A DNA stretch of 32,813 bases. It comes from an uncultured Erysipelotrichaceae bacterium (lineage in GTDB: Bacteria; Bacillota_I; Bacilli_A; Erysipelotrichales; Erysipelotrichaceae). The DNA lies in assembly GCA_944326795.1 (NCBI GenBank), contig CALVFJ010000018.1, positions 1-32,813 of the forward strand. The letters are read 5' to 3'. Of this stretch, positions 1 through 6,396 are shown in pieces. The notes beneath the pieces are model-generated. The model was not told where the DNA came from. It searched no databases and worked only from the letters and a program-made list of their open reading frames with translations. Position 1 is the first letter of the stretch. Each line of letters starts with the position of its first letter. The position numbers and the translations under genes were made by a program.

Positions 1-122
1 CCAGTTTCCCATCTTGCTACCGTAATCGCATCAACATCTATTTTTTCAGCAAATTGTTTTTGAGATAAATTAAGTATTTCTCTAATTAATTTAACATCCT
101 CATCTATTCTATAATTCACCAT
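1..122 (-). CDS. Xre-family helix-turn-helix regulator, N-terminal part (runs off window)
   Basis: This is a partial gene whose first 40 or so codons are in the window; it continues past the left edge. The translation starts MVNYRIDEDVKLIREILNLS and continues with QKQFAEKIDVDAITVARWE, a classic Cro/C1-type helix-turn-helix (LSQ..FAEK....I..WE). The ATG at 122 is chosen because a GAGGTG ribosome site (134-139) lies about 11 bases upstream, and a TATAAT box with operator-like repeats sits just beyond. Small Xre proteins of this kind are DNA-binding repressors or antitoxins that often control their own operon. The partner genes lie outside the window, so the regulon or toxin cannot be named. Confidence 0.75.
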   Translation of the reverse strand, partial: MVNYRIDEDVKLIREILNLSQKQFAEKIDVDAITVARWET

Positions 123-147
123 AGATTCAATATCACCTCACAACTTT

Positions 148-176
148 ATTATAGCATACGCTAGTAAGAAGTTAAA
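148..176 (-). promoter_or_regulatory. Promoter of the Xre-type gene
   Basis: On the minus strand a perfect TATAAT (148-153) lies 17 bases from a weak -35 (TTTAAC, 171-176). The 19-bp repeat at 155-173 fills the spacer, so a protein bound there would block RNA polymerase. This is the expected design for an autorepressed Xre gene. Confidence 0.6.
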
Positions 177-212
177 TATAAACTTTTTATTATCATACGC
201 TAGTAAAAAGTT
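155..212. repeat. Two 19-bp direct repeats, probable operators of the Xre regulator
   Basis: The sequence catacgctagtaagaagtt (155-173) recurs at 194-212 with one difference (18 of 19 identical), 39 bp apart. Each copy contains an imperfect inverted core, TAC-N4-GTA. One copy lies inside the promoter spacer of the Xre gene and the other upstream of its -35. That Xre binds here is an inference. Confidence 0.6.
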
Positions 213-240
213 TTTTATACTCTTTACGCTCTGCATTTTT

Positions 241-287
241 AAAAAGAAAAAGAAGTATCTAAACACTCACTGTGTCTAAATACTTCT
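241..287 (-). terminator. Rho-independent terminator beyond the rpsI-like 3' copy
   Basis: An 8-bp outer stem (251-258 with 280-287) and an inner stem enclose a 5-base loop, followed on the minus strand by TTTTCTTTTT (241-250). No complete minus-strand gene now lies directly upstream of it; only the short rpsI-end copy (313-326) does. It may be the original rpsI terminator, displaced by insertion of the DNA to its right. Confidence 0.6.
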
Positions 288-312
288 CTAATCTTCTCAC
301 AACAATTATTAC

Positions 313-326
313 TAACGTTTTGAGAA
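313..326 (-). other. Duplicate of the rpsI 3' end (candidate attachment site)
   Basis: Fourteen bases (taacgttttgagaa on the plus strand) are identical to 1932-1945, the last codons of rpsI. Read on the minus strand in the matching frame they encode F-S-K-R-stop, the essential S9 C-terminus. Flanking sequence does not match, so this is a short core duplication, as left by site-specific recombination into a gene end. Together with 1932-1945 it would bound a 1.6-kb segment. Confidence 0.55.
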
Positions 327-365
327 CTTCGTAACCTTATAAAATAAGGGTTTTAAATCCTTTTT

Positions 366-383
366 GTTGCATACTCGTTGCAT
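366..383. repeat. Pair of 7-bp direct repeats near the att-like core
   Basis: gttgcat occurs at 366-372 and 377-383, an 11-bp period placing both on the same face of the helix. The pair lies about 40 bp inside the duplicated rpsI end. Tyrosine integrases use short direct repeats of this kind as arm-type sites next to the core, but two 7-mers could also be chance. Confidence 0.35.
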
Positions 384-445
384 TGGCAAAACTTCTTAGA
401 ATAATCCATATCAATTCTCATCAATATCTTTCGCAAGTATTACCA

Positions 446-506
446 CAAATGTATTAACTAATTTTCAGCAAATATGTTAACTAAAAATTGACAAATATGT
501 TAACTA
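446..506. repeat. Three 15-bp repeats with 23-bp period upstream of the ATPase
   Basis: caaatatgttaacta occurs at 469-483 and 492-506, and as caaatgtattaacta at 446-460. The starts are exactly 23 bp apart, and each copy carries the palindrome-like ATGTTAACTA. The third copy overlaps the -35/spacer of the ATPase promoter. They look like operators, or less likely iterons. The binding protein is unknown. Confidence 0.7.
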
Positions 507-517
507 TCATTTATCAT
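488..517 (+). promoter_or_regulatory. Promoter of the AAA/DUF4143 ATPase gene
   Basis: A consensus -35 TTGACA (488-493) is followed after 18 bases by TATCAT (512-517). Transcription would begin near 524, leaving a leader of about 17 bases containing AGAGGA (528-533). The third 15-bp repeat lies over the -35 and spacer, suggesting repression by whatever binds it. Confidence 0.6.
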
Positions 518-540
518 TTTATTAGATAGAGGATTTACTA

Positions 541-1824
541 ATGAAAGAATACAAACCAAGGATAGCAGACGAACAATTAAAACTAAAGTTAGAAGCATTT
601 GGTGCCACGTTGATTGTAGGACCAAAAGGCTGTGGAAAAACAACAACAGCCAAGCAACAGGCAAAAAGTTTTATAGAATTTCAAGACGAAGACGAAAGAG
701 AGAACTATTTACTAATCGCAAATACACATCCATCTGATTTGTTGATAGGAGATAAACCTCGATTATTCGATGAGTGGCAAGATGCTCCAAAAATATGGGG
801 CGCAATTAGAAAAGATGTCGATGATTCAGGAGAAGTTGGCCAATATATATTAACAGGGTCAAGTTCAGAAAGAATTGATACTCCTCATACCGGAACACTT
901 AGAATATCTAGAATGAAGATGTATCCTATGAGTCTTTATGAAAGTAAAGAATCAAATGGTGCAGTTTCACTTCAAAAACTATTTGATGATCCTAATTCAT
1001 TTTCTGGATGTCATTCCGATTTAACAATTGATGGTATAAAATTTGCAATATGTAGAGGTGGATGGCCGGCGAGTTTAAAAGGTAAGACTGATAAAGCAAA
1101 ACTGGAAATTGCAAAAGATTTATTTAACCAAACTTGTAATGTAGATATTTCTAAAATAGATAATATTAAAAGAAATCCTTTATGGGCTAGAACATTGCTA
1201 AAATCATATTCAAGAAATCTTTGTACATTAGCTGAGACCAAAACAATTTATGGAGACATTGTTTCAACTTGTGAAATGTCTAAGCCTGTTTATTATGAAT
1301 ATATATCAGGGCTTGAAAAACTGATGATTATTGAAGACATAGATGCTTGGTGCCCATCTATACGCTCAAAAACAGCAATACGTTCATCAAAAAAAAGAAA
1401 CGTAATTGATCCATCTATTGCAGCTGCTGCATTAGGGGTTTCCCCTGAATATTTTGCTAAAGATTATAAAACACTTGGATTTCTTTTTGAATCATTGTGT
1501 ATCAGAGATTTAAAAATTTATTCTTCTGCAAACAACGGAACGGTTTCTTACTATCGTGATAGATATGGTTTGGAAGCGGACGCAGTCCTTCATTTAGATG
1601 ATGGAAGATATGCAATCATAGAAATTAAGCTGGGTCAAAGTGAAGTTGATGAAGGGGCTAAACATTTATGCGAAATTGAAAAATTAATCAAAAAATACAA
1701 TAAAGAAGAAAAACAAATTCCATTGCGCTTGCCTGATTTAAAATTAGTAATAACTGGTACTCAATACGGTTATAGACGTGATGATGACGTATTTGTAATC
1801 CCTTTAGGCAGCCTGAAAGATTAA
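541..1824 (+). CDS. AAA ATPase with C-terminal DUF4143 (PD-(D/E)XK-like) domain
   Basis: A 427-residue P-loop ATPase. The N-terminal part carries Walker A GPKGCGKT (residues 27-34), Walker B RLFDEWQ (74-80) and the sensor-like ILTGSSS (103-109), the usual series for the archaeal-type AAA_14/DUF4143 family. The C-terminal part has EADAVL followed by IIEIKLG, matching the D...ExK core of restriction-endonuclease-fold domains. The family is common in bacteria and archaea but its role is not established; mobile-element, defence or toxin roles have been suggested. The ATG at 541 has AGAGGA 7 bases upstream. The gene stands alone between two copies of the rpsI 3' end and points against its neighbour, which suggests an acquired passenger. 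It is full length, with no frameshift. Confidence 0.85.
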   Translation: MKEYKPRIADEQLKLKLEAFGATLIVGPKGCGKTTTAKQQAKSFIEFQDEDERENYLLIANTHPSDLLIGDKPRLFDEWQDAPKIWGAIRKDVDDSGEVGQYILTGSSSERIDTPHTGTLRISRMKMYPMSLYESKESNGAVSLQKLFDDPNSFSGCHSDLTIDGIKFAICRGGWPASLKGKTDKAKLEIAKDLFNQTCNVDISKIDNIKRNPLWARTLLKSYSRNLCTLAETKTIYGDIVSTCEMSKPVYYEYISGLEKLMIIEDIDAWCPSIRSKTAIRSSKKRNVIDPSIAAAALGVSPEYFAKDYKTLGFLFESLCIRDLKIYSSANNGTVSYYRDRYGLEADAVLHLDDGRYAIIEIKLGQSEVDEGAKHLCEIEKLIKKYNKEEKQIPLRLPDLKLVITGTQYGYRRDDDVFVIPLGSLKD

Positions 1825-1842
1825 CGACTGTGAAACGATATT

Positions 1843-1868
1843 AAGCATCTAATACGATGCTTTTATTT
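1843..1868 (+). terminator. Terminator of the ATPase gene
   Basis: A 7-bp stem AAGCATC/GATGCTT (1843-1849 with 1856-1862) with a 6-base loop is followed by TTATTTT. It lies 18 bases after the ATPase stop codon and back to back with the rpsI terminator. Confidence 0.75.
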
Positions 1869-1870
1869 TG

Positions 1871-1903
1871 CAAAAGAAAAAGACCGCCCAATAATGAGCG
1901 ATC
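1871..1903 (-). terminator. Terminator of the rplM-rpsI operon
   Basis: On the minus strand, GATCGCTC/GGGCGGTC form an 8-bp stem with two G-U pairs (1896-1903 with 1882-1889) and the loop ATTATT, followed by TTTTTCTTTT. It lies 28 bases after the rpsI stop codon. Confidence 0.85.
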
Positions 1904-1930
1904 TTGATCTTCTCTTGACGATAAAATTGA

Positions 1931-2338
1931 TTAACGTTTTGAGAATTGTGGAGCTCTTCTTGCACCTTTTAAACCGTATTTCTTACGTTCTTTAGCACGA
2001 GAATCTCTTGTTAAGAATCCTGCTGCTTTTAAAGCTGGACGATAGTCTGCACTAGCTTCCAACAAAGCACGAGAAATACCATGTCTCATAGCACCTGCTT
2101 GCCCAGTTGTACCACCACCGCAAACATTGATCTTGATATCAAATTGGCTTGCAGTTTCAGTTAATTCAAGTGGTGCCATAACTTCCATACGCAAAGTTGC
2201 TAATGGAAGATAGTCTTCTAAGCTCTTACCATTTACAGTAATTACACCAGTTCCTGTAGTCATAAAGACACGAGCAACTGAAGATTTACGACGACCTGTT
2301 CCGACGTAAGTTACATTTGTTTTCTTTTTACCTGCCAT
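1931..2338 (-). CDS. rpsI: 30S ribosomal protein S9
   Basis: A 135-residue S9 with the family signature [20 protein letters not shown] and the C-terminal QFSKR. The last residues reach into the ribosomal P site and contact tRNA. It is the second gene of the usual rplM-rpsI pair, 14 bases after rplM. Its final 14 bp are duplicated at 313-326, so this gene end appears to have served as an integration site that preserves the coding sequence. Its own terminator follows at 1871-1903. Confidence 0.98.
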   Translation of the reverse strand: MAGKKKTNVTYVGTGRRKSSVARVFMTTGTGVITVNGKSLEDYLPLATLRMEVMAPLELTETASQFDIKINVCGGGTTGQAGAMRHGISRALLEASADYRPALKAAGFLTRDSRAKERKKYGLKGARRAPQFSKR

Positions 2339-2352
2339 ATTGCTCTACCTTT

Positions 2353-2790
2353 CTAACCTTTGATCTTCAACTCAACTGGTTTTTGAGCTGCATGTGGATG
2401 TTCACTACCAGTATAAACAAATAAATGAGTACGCATAACATCACCTAAACGTGTATGAGGAAGCATACCGTAAACAGCTTTTTCAACCCATTCAACCGTG
2501 TATTGAGTTCTCATAACACCAGTAGATCTTGTGCGTAATCCACCTGGATACATAGAGTGACTGTAGTAATTCTTTTTGTTAACTTGATCACCTGTGATCT
2601 GGATCTTATCAGCATTGATAATGATTACATAATCACCGCAATCAACATTAGGTGTATAAGTTGGTTTATGTTTACCTCTTAATACTGCAGCTACTTCACT
2701 AGCTAGACGTCCTAATGTACATCCTGTTCCATCAACAACATACCATTGACGAACAACTTCACTTGGTTTTGCCATCGTTGTCTGACGCAT
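2353..2790 (-). CDS. rplM: 50S ribosomal protein L13
   Basis: A 145-residue L13. The start MRQTTMAKPSEVVRQWYVVD, the block LRGKHKPTYTPNVDCGDYVI and the end SEHPHAAQKP match the bacterial family over its whole length. A strong ribosome site (AAGGAGG) precedes the ATG. It is the first gene of the rplM-rpsI operon, with its own promoter (2854-2882) and a structured leader of about 55 bases, so it is not simply read through from truA. Confidence 0.98.
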   Translation of the reverse strand: MRQTTMAKPSEVVRQWYVVDGTGCTLGRLASEVAAVLRGKHKPTYTPNVDCGDYVIIINADKIQITGDQVNKKNYYSHSMYPGGLRTRSTGVMRTQYTVEWVEKAVYGMLPHTRLGDVMRTHLFVYTGSEHPHAAQKPVELKIKG

Positions 2791-2848
2791 TTATTTTTCC
2801 TCCTTAACCAATGTAGTTTCCGGGGCTACACTTGGCATAAGTTGCCGT
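2791..2848 (-). promoter_or_regulatory. rplM mRNA leader, probable L13 autoregulatory leader
   Basis: Between the predicted start of transcription and rplM, the transcript can fold: TGTAG near 2848-2852 can pair with the downstream CTACA, enclosing GGCAA..TTATGCC and GTAG-ccccggaaa-CTAC elements. Firmicutes carry an L13 leader motif here through which L13 is thought to repress its own operon. The position and compact fold fit; the match to the known motif was judged by eye only. Confidence 0.5.
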
Positions 2849-2853
2849 CTACA

Positions 2854-2882
2854 ATTCTCTCATAATTGTTTATTTTCGTCAA
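2854..2882 (-). promoter_or_regulatory. Promoter of rplM-rpsI
   Basis: On the minus strand TTGACG (2877-2882) is followed after 17 bases by GAGAAT (2854-2859). It lies directly downstream of the truA terminator, so rplM-rpsI is a separate transcription unit. Confidence 0.6.
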
Positions 2883-2930
2883 GCAAAAAAATAGCATTTT
2901 AGCCTATATTTATTGGCTTAAACGCTATTT
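2882..2930 (-). terminator. Terminator of the ecfA1-ecfA2-ecfT-truA operon
   Basis: A long stem pairs AAATAGC..TTTAAGCC with GGCTAAAA..GCTATTT (2889-2930), followed on the minus strand by a run of T. It begins inside the last codon and stop of truA. Confidence 0.8.
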
Positions 2931-3869
2931 ATCAAAATTAATTTTTTCCTTAGCTTTTTGCTGCCATTCATCCTTACATATAGGATCATCTATAAGCCAA
3001 TTGACCGTCTTGTCAAGATAGCCAATTGCCCGATTATCCTGACGAGAAGCAATGATCCATTTGCCCATAAGCGCTTGTCGATCTTTTGCTACATGTTCAC
3101 GAATGATAAAATTATCTCCATCATAGATCATCTTAAAATAATTGACCTTCATCAAATATAAGCCTTGTGCTGGCGCATTAAAACGTGCAGCTTTCTTATC
3201 TTTTTTATCCATGATCTTTTTTAGTTCTTCGATGGTCAAACGTTTTTTGCCAACTTCGATCAAACAAGCACTAAGCATCCTAACCATATAGCGTAAAAAG
3301 CCTTCTCCGACAAAACTGATACGGATGATATCTTGCTCTTGGCGAATATCGATCTTTTCAATGAACCGTCTTTGATCAGGAAATTCACTTAGTGGGCTAG
3401 CATTGAAGCTCGTAAAATCATGTTCACCAATAAAAAGCCTGCTAGCCTTTTTCATTGATTCAATATCCAGCGGATATCTTTCATAACAGCTATAATTACG
3501 CCAAAAAACATCGTAATCTCCGGTTTTGATAAGATAATCGTATTGTTTGCTTGCCACGCAATATCGGGCATGGAACAATTCATCAACTTCTTCCATTTCA
3601 GTTATCTGGATATCTTTGGGCAAAAGACCGTTGATCGCATATTTAAACTTATAGATGCTCATATGTCTATCGGTATCAAAATGAAACACATGACCATATG
3701 CATGCACCTTAGCATCGGTCCTACCAGATGCAACGATCTTGATTGGTTGATCGCAGATCTTTGCTAAGACCTTTTCGACCTCATCTTGGATCGAGGTACC
3801 ATTTATCTGGCTTTGAAAACCATTATAATTGGTGCCATCATACATCAGCGTACATTTATAACGTATCAT
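2925..3869 (-). CDS. truA: tRNA pseudouridine(38-40) synthase TruA with C-terminal extension
   Basis: TruA converts uridines 38-40 of the tRNA anticodon arm to pseudouridine. The catalytic aspartate is D52 in GRTDAKVHA. The tRNA-binding and fold motifs (YDGTNYNGFQSQ near the start, EGFLRYMVRML around 193-203, APAQGLYL around 230-240) are all present. The protein is 314 residues against about 245 for a usual TruA. The family core ends near residue 246, and the remaining 65 or so residues (from about YDGDNFIIREH on) are extra and not recognised. The gene overlaps ecfT by 4 bases (ATGA), implying translational coupling, and ends inside its terminator. truA downstream of the ECF module is standard in Firmicutes. 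Confidence 0.95.
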   Translation of the reverse strand: MIRYKCTLMYDGTNYNGFQSQINGTSIQDEVEKVLAKICDQPIKIVASGRTDAKVHAYGHVFHFDTDRHMSIYKFKYAINGLLPKDIQITEMEEVDELFHARYCVASKQYDYLIKTGDYDVFWRNYSCYERYPLDIESMKKASRLFIGEHDFTSFNASPLSEFPDQRRFIEKIDIRQEQDIIRISFVGEGFLRYMVRMLSACLIEVGKKRLTIEELKKIMDKKDKKAARFNAPAQGLYLMKVNYFKMIYDGDNFIIREHVAKDRQALMGKWIIASRQDNRAIGYLDKTVNWLIDDPICKDEWQQKAKEKINFDK

Positions 3870-4663
3870 AGAATCGACAAAATGATCAAAGCAATAACTA
3901 ATGCCCCGCTTGCAGCTAATAAGATATAATCGTTACGTTCCATCTTTAACACTTTATATCTGGTCCTAGCAGCGCCTGGTGCATAGCCTCTTGCCTCCAT
4001 GGCATTAGCTAGATCTTCAGCTCTTTGGAAAGCCGAAACAAATAGCGGAACGATCAAAGATAAGATTGCCATGATCTTTTCTTTAAGCTTACCTTCTTTT
4101 AGATCCACACCACGCGAGGTCTGCGCCTTCATTATTCTTTGAGTTTCCTCGATAAGATCAGGAATAAACCGCAAAGCAATGCTGATCAGCATGGCAATCT
4201 CATGCGAAGGAACTTTAAATCTAGCAAAAGGTTTTAATAGATCTTCTATGCCTAATGTAAGGTCTAATGGTTTTGTCGTAGCCGTTAATGCTGTTGTGAT
4301 CATGATCATCAATACCAAGCGCACGACAATATACAAGGTTTGGATAAAAGCATCGCTATATATGGCAAAACTGCCTAAGCTAACGATCACAAAACCGGTT
4401 TTTATCACAAAGATATTGACAACTAACAAGAAAACCATCATGAACATCATTGGCTTCATGGCTTTAAGCACAAATTTCAATGAAAGCTTAGCTAAAAAGA
4501 TCAAGCTAACGACGCATAAAGCTATCAAGCCATAGCCCAGCCAACCAGCCGGCAAGAAGATAGCGATCAAAACAATAAGCATAGCAATGATCTTAGCCCG
4601 CGGATCAAGCTTATGGATACAAGAATTTAGCGGCAAATATTTTCCTAATGTAAAGCTTCCCAT
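3866..4663 (-). CDS. ecfT: ECF transporter transmembrane component EcfT
   Basis: EcfT is the membrane scaffold of the energy-coupling-factor module that drives vitamin and cofactor uptake. It has 265 residues with several hydrophobic segments, and the two X-R-G signatures in its coupling helices: SRG (in AQTSRGVDLKEG) and ARG (in AMEARGYAPGA). It overlaps ecfA2 by one base and truA by four. No substrate-binding S component is adjacent, so this is the shared (group II) module serving S proteins encoded elsewhere. Confidence 0.95.
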   Translation of the reverse strand: MGSFTLGKYLPLNSCIHKLDPRAKIIAMLIVLIAIFLPAGWLGYGLIALCVVSLIFLAKLSLKFVLKAMKPMMFMMVFLLVVNIFVIKTGFVIVSLGSFAIYSDAFIQTLYIVVRLVLMIMITTALTATTKPLDLTLGIEDLLKPFARFKVPSHEIAMLISIALRFIPDLIEETQRIMKAQTSRGVDLKEGKLKEKIMAILSLIVPLFVSAFQRAEDLANAMEARGYAPGAARTRYKVLKMERNDYILLAASGALVIALIILSIL

Positions 4664-5517
4664 TAATTTTTCACCTTCTTTGCAATCTCATATGCTAGAT
4701 CATCAACCGTTTTTACATCGGCCATGATTTCAATGCCTTTTGCTTTCAACATCTGTTTGGCTTGGATCACAAATGGCGGGATGATATGTAATTCTTCACA
4801 CCATTTGCTATCTTTGAAAAATTGATCTACGCTAAGATGGCACCTAACGCTGCCATGCTCTAATACGACGACATCATCACAATAATTGAATACATGTTCC
4901 ATGTCATGCGAAACGATAATGATCGTTTTGCCATATTTGGTATTTAGCTCTTTAAATAGTTCCATCATCGCTTTGGCGCCTTGGGGATCTAGGCCAGCTG
5001 TCGGCTCATCTAAAACGATGATCTTAGGATCCATCGCTAAGATCCCGGCGATCGCTACTCTTCGTTTTTGTCCACCGCTTAGATCCAATGGACTTTTTTC
5101 ATAATAGCTAGGATCGATATTAACCATAGCCAAAGCTTTTTTAGCCTTAGCGTTAGCTTCTTCTTCCGTAAATTCAAAATTCTTTGGCCCAAATGCCACA
5201 TCTTTAAGGATCGTTTCTTCAAATAATTGATACTCTGGAAATTGGAAAACTAAGCCCACATCTTTACGTAACGATTTTAATTTAGTAGGTTTTTCATCAC
5301 TGGATATGATGCGATCCAAAACTTCTACTTTACCATTGCTAGGCAATAGCAAAGCATTCAAATGCTGTACCAACGTTGATTTACCGCTGCCGGTTGCTCC
5401 GATGATAGCTGTTAATTTACCTTCAGCTATCTCAAGATCGATTTCTTTTAAAGCAGCATAAGTAAATGGTGAACCATCGCTATAAACATGACTTACTTTT
5501 TCAAATCTAATTGGCAT
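4663..5517 (-). CDS. ecfA2: ECF transporter ATP-binding protein EcfA2
   Basis: A 284-residue ABC ATPase, the second of the two different nucleotide-binding subunits of the ECF module. Walker A is GATGSGKST (around 40-48), the ABC signature LSGGQKRR, Walker B IIVLDEPTAGLD, with the H-loop histidine in IIVSHDMEHV. Its start lies inside the end of ecfA1 (25-base overlap). The order ecfA1-ecfA2-ecfT is that of almost all Firmicutes. Confidence 0.95.
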   Translation of the reverse strand: MPIRFEKVSHVYSDGSPFTYAALKEIDLEIAEGKLTAIIGATGSGKSTLVQHLNALLLPSNGKVEVLDRIISSDEKPTKLKSLRKDVGLVFQFPEYQLFEETILKDVAFGPKNFEFTEEEANAKAKKALAMVNIDPSYYEKSPLDLSGGQKRRVAIAGILAMDPKIIVLDEPTAGLDPQGAKAMMELFKELNTKYGKTIIIVSHDMEHVFNYCDDVVVLEHGSVRCHLSVDQFFKDSKWCEELHIIPPFVIQAKQMLKAKGIEIMADVKTVDDLAYEIAKKVKN

Positions 5518-6320
5518 ATCGCGTCCACCACCTTTTCTAAGCTTAATTGTTTTTCGATCTTTATGCCTTGCTTGGCTAAAGCTAGGCTTAATTTGATGCT
5601 AAAAGGTACATCCAGCTTGATATCGATCAATTTCTTATCATTGAGCAAAACTTCTTCCGGTTTACCATGCATGATGATATTGCCATCATTCATGACGATG
5701 ACATCATCGCTAACTGATACTTCTTCGATATCATGAGTAATGGAAATGATGGTAAGCTGCTTATTTTGATGCAGCTGATAAATAAACCTTTTGATCTCGT
5801 CTTTCCCTTGCGGATCTAACATGCTGGTCGATTCATCGAAAATGATGATATCCGGATGCATGGCCAAGACCCCAGCAATCGCAACCCGCTGCTTCTGTCC
5901 GCCTGATAAGTGTCCTGGCTCACTATCTAAAAATTCGCTCATATTTACTTTTTTTGCAAATTCTTCGATAATTGGATCCATCTGTATTTGAGGAACACAA
6001 TGATTTTCTAAGCCAAAAGCAATGTCATCCCTTACGGTTGAGCCAATAAACTGATTATCAGGATTCTGAAAAACGATACCAACCTTATTGCGGATCTTAT
6101 AGATATTTTCCATATTTAATTCCAAGCCTTCGATCTCGATGCTTCCTTGATTTTTTTCCAACAAACCAATCAATAATTTAGCAATCGTACTTTTTCCGCT
6201 GCCATTATGACCGATGATCGTTGTATAGCTACCTCTTTTAATATTAAAAGAGACATTTTTTACTGCATAATTTTCTCCATCGTAAGAATATGCAAGATCT
6301 TTAACTTTGATACATTCCAT
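5493..6320 (-). CDS. ecfA1: ECF transporter ATP-binding protein EcfA1
   Basis: An ABC ATPase of 275 residues from the chosen start. Walker A is GHNGSGKST, the signature LSGGQKQR and Walker B IIIFDESTSMLD; Ser in place of Pro after DE is common in EcfA1. Upstream in-frame GTG (6329) and ATG (6326) codons exist, but the ribosome site GGAG (6329-6332) is 8 bases from the ATG at 6320 and would overlap the others, so 6320 is preferred. It is the first gene of its operon, after the terminator of the preceding gene. Confidence 0.93.
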   Translation of the reverse strand: MECIKVKDLAYSYDGENYAVKNVSFNIKRGSYTTIIGHNGSGKSTIAKLLIGLLEKNQGSIEIEGLELNMENIYKIRNKVGIVFQNPDNQFIGSTVRDDIAFGLENHCVPQIQMDPIIEEFAKKVNMSEFLDSEPGHLSGGQKQRVAIAGVLAMHPDIIIFDESTSMLDPQGKDEIKRFIYQLHQNKQLTIISITHDIEEVSVSDDVIVMNDGNIIMHGKPEEVLLNDKKLIDIKLDVPFSIKLSLALAKQGIKIEKQLSLEKVVDAICQLDLKK

Positions 6321-6365
6321 ATACATCACTCCATAGCCTATTAATTATATAATAAATAACACATT

Positions 6366-6396
6366 AAAAAAAGGTTGAAACTATAACTTTTCAACC
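6366..6396 (-). terminator. Terminator after the acidic membrane-anchored protein
   Basis: An 8-bp stem GGTTGAAA/TTTCAACC (6389-6396 with 6373-6380) with an 8-base loop is followed by TTTTTTT on the minus strand. The stem includes the last codons of the upstream gene. It separates that gene from ecfA1. Confidence 0.85.

Noticed and set aside
327..445. Possible gene remnant on the minus strand (short open stretch ending LAKDIDEN)
   Set aside because: About 17 codons with no start codon or ribosome site, broken upstream; no evidence of coding.
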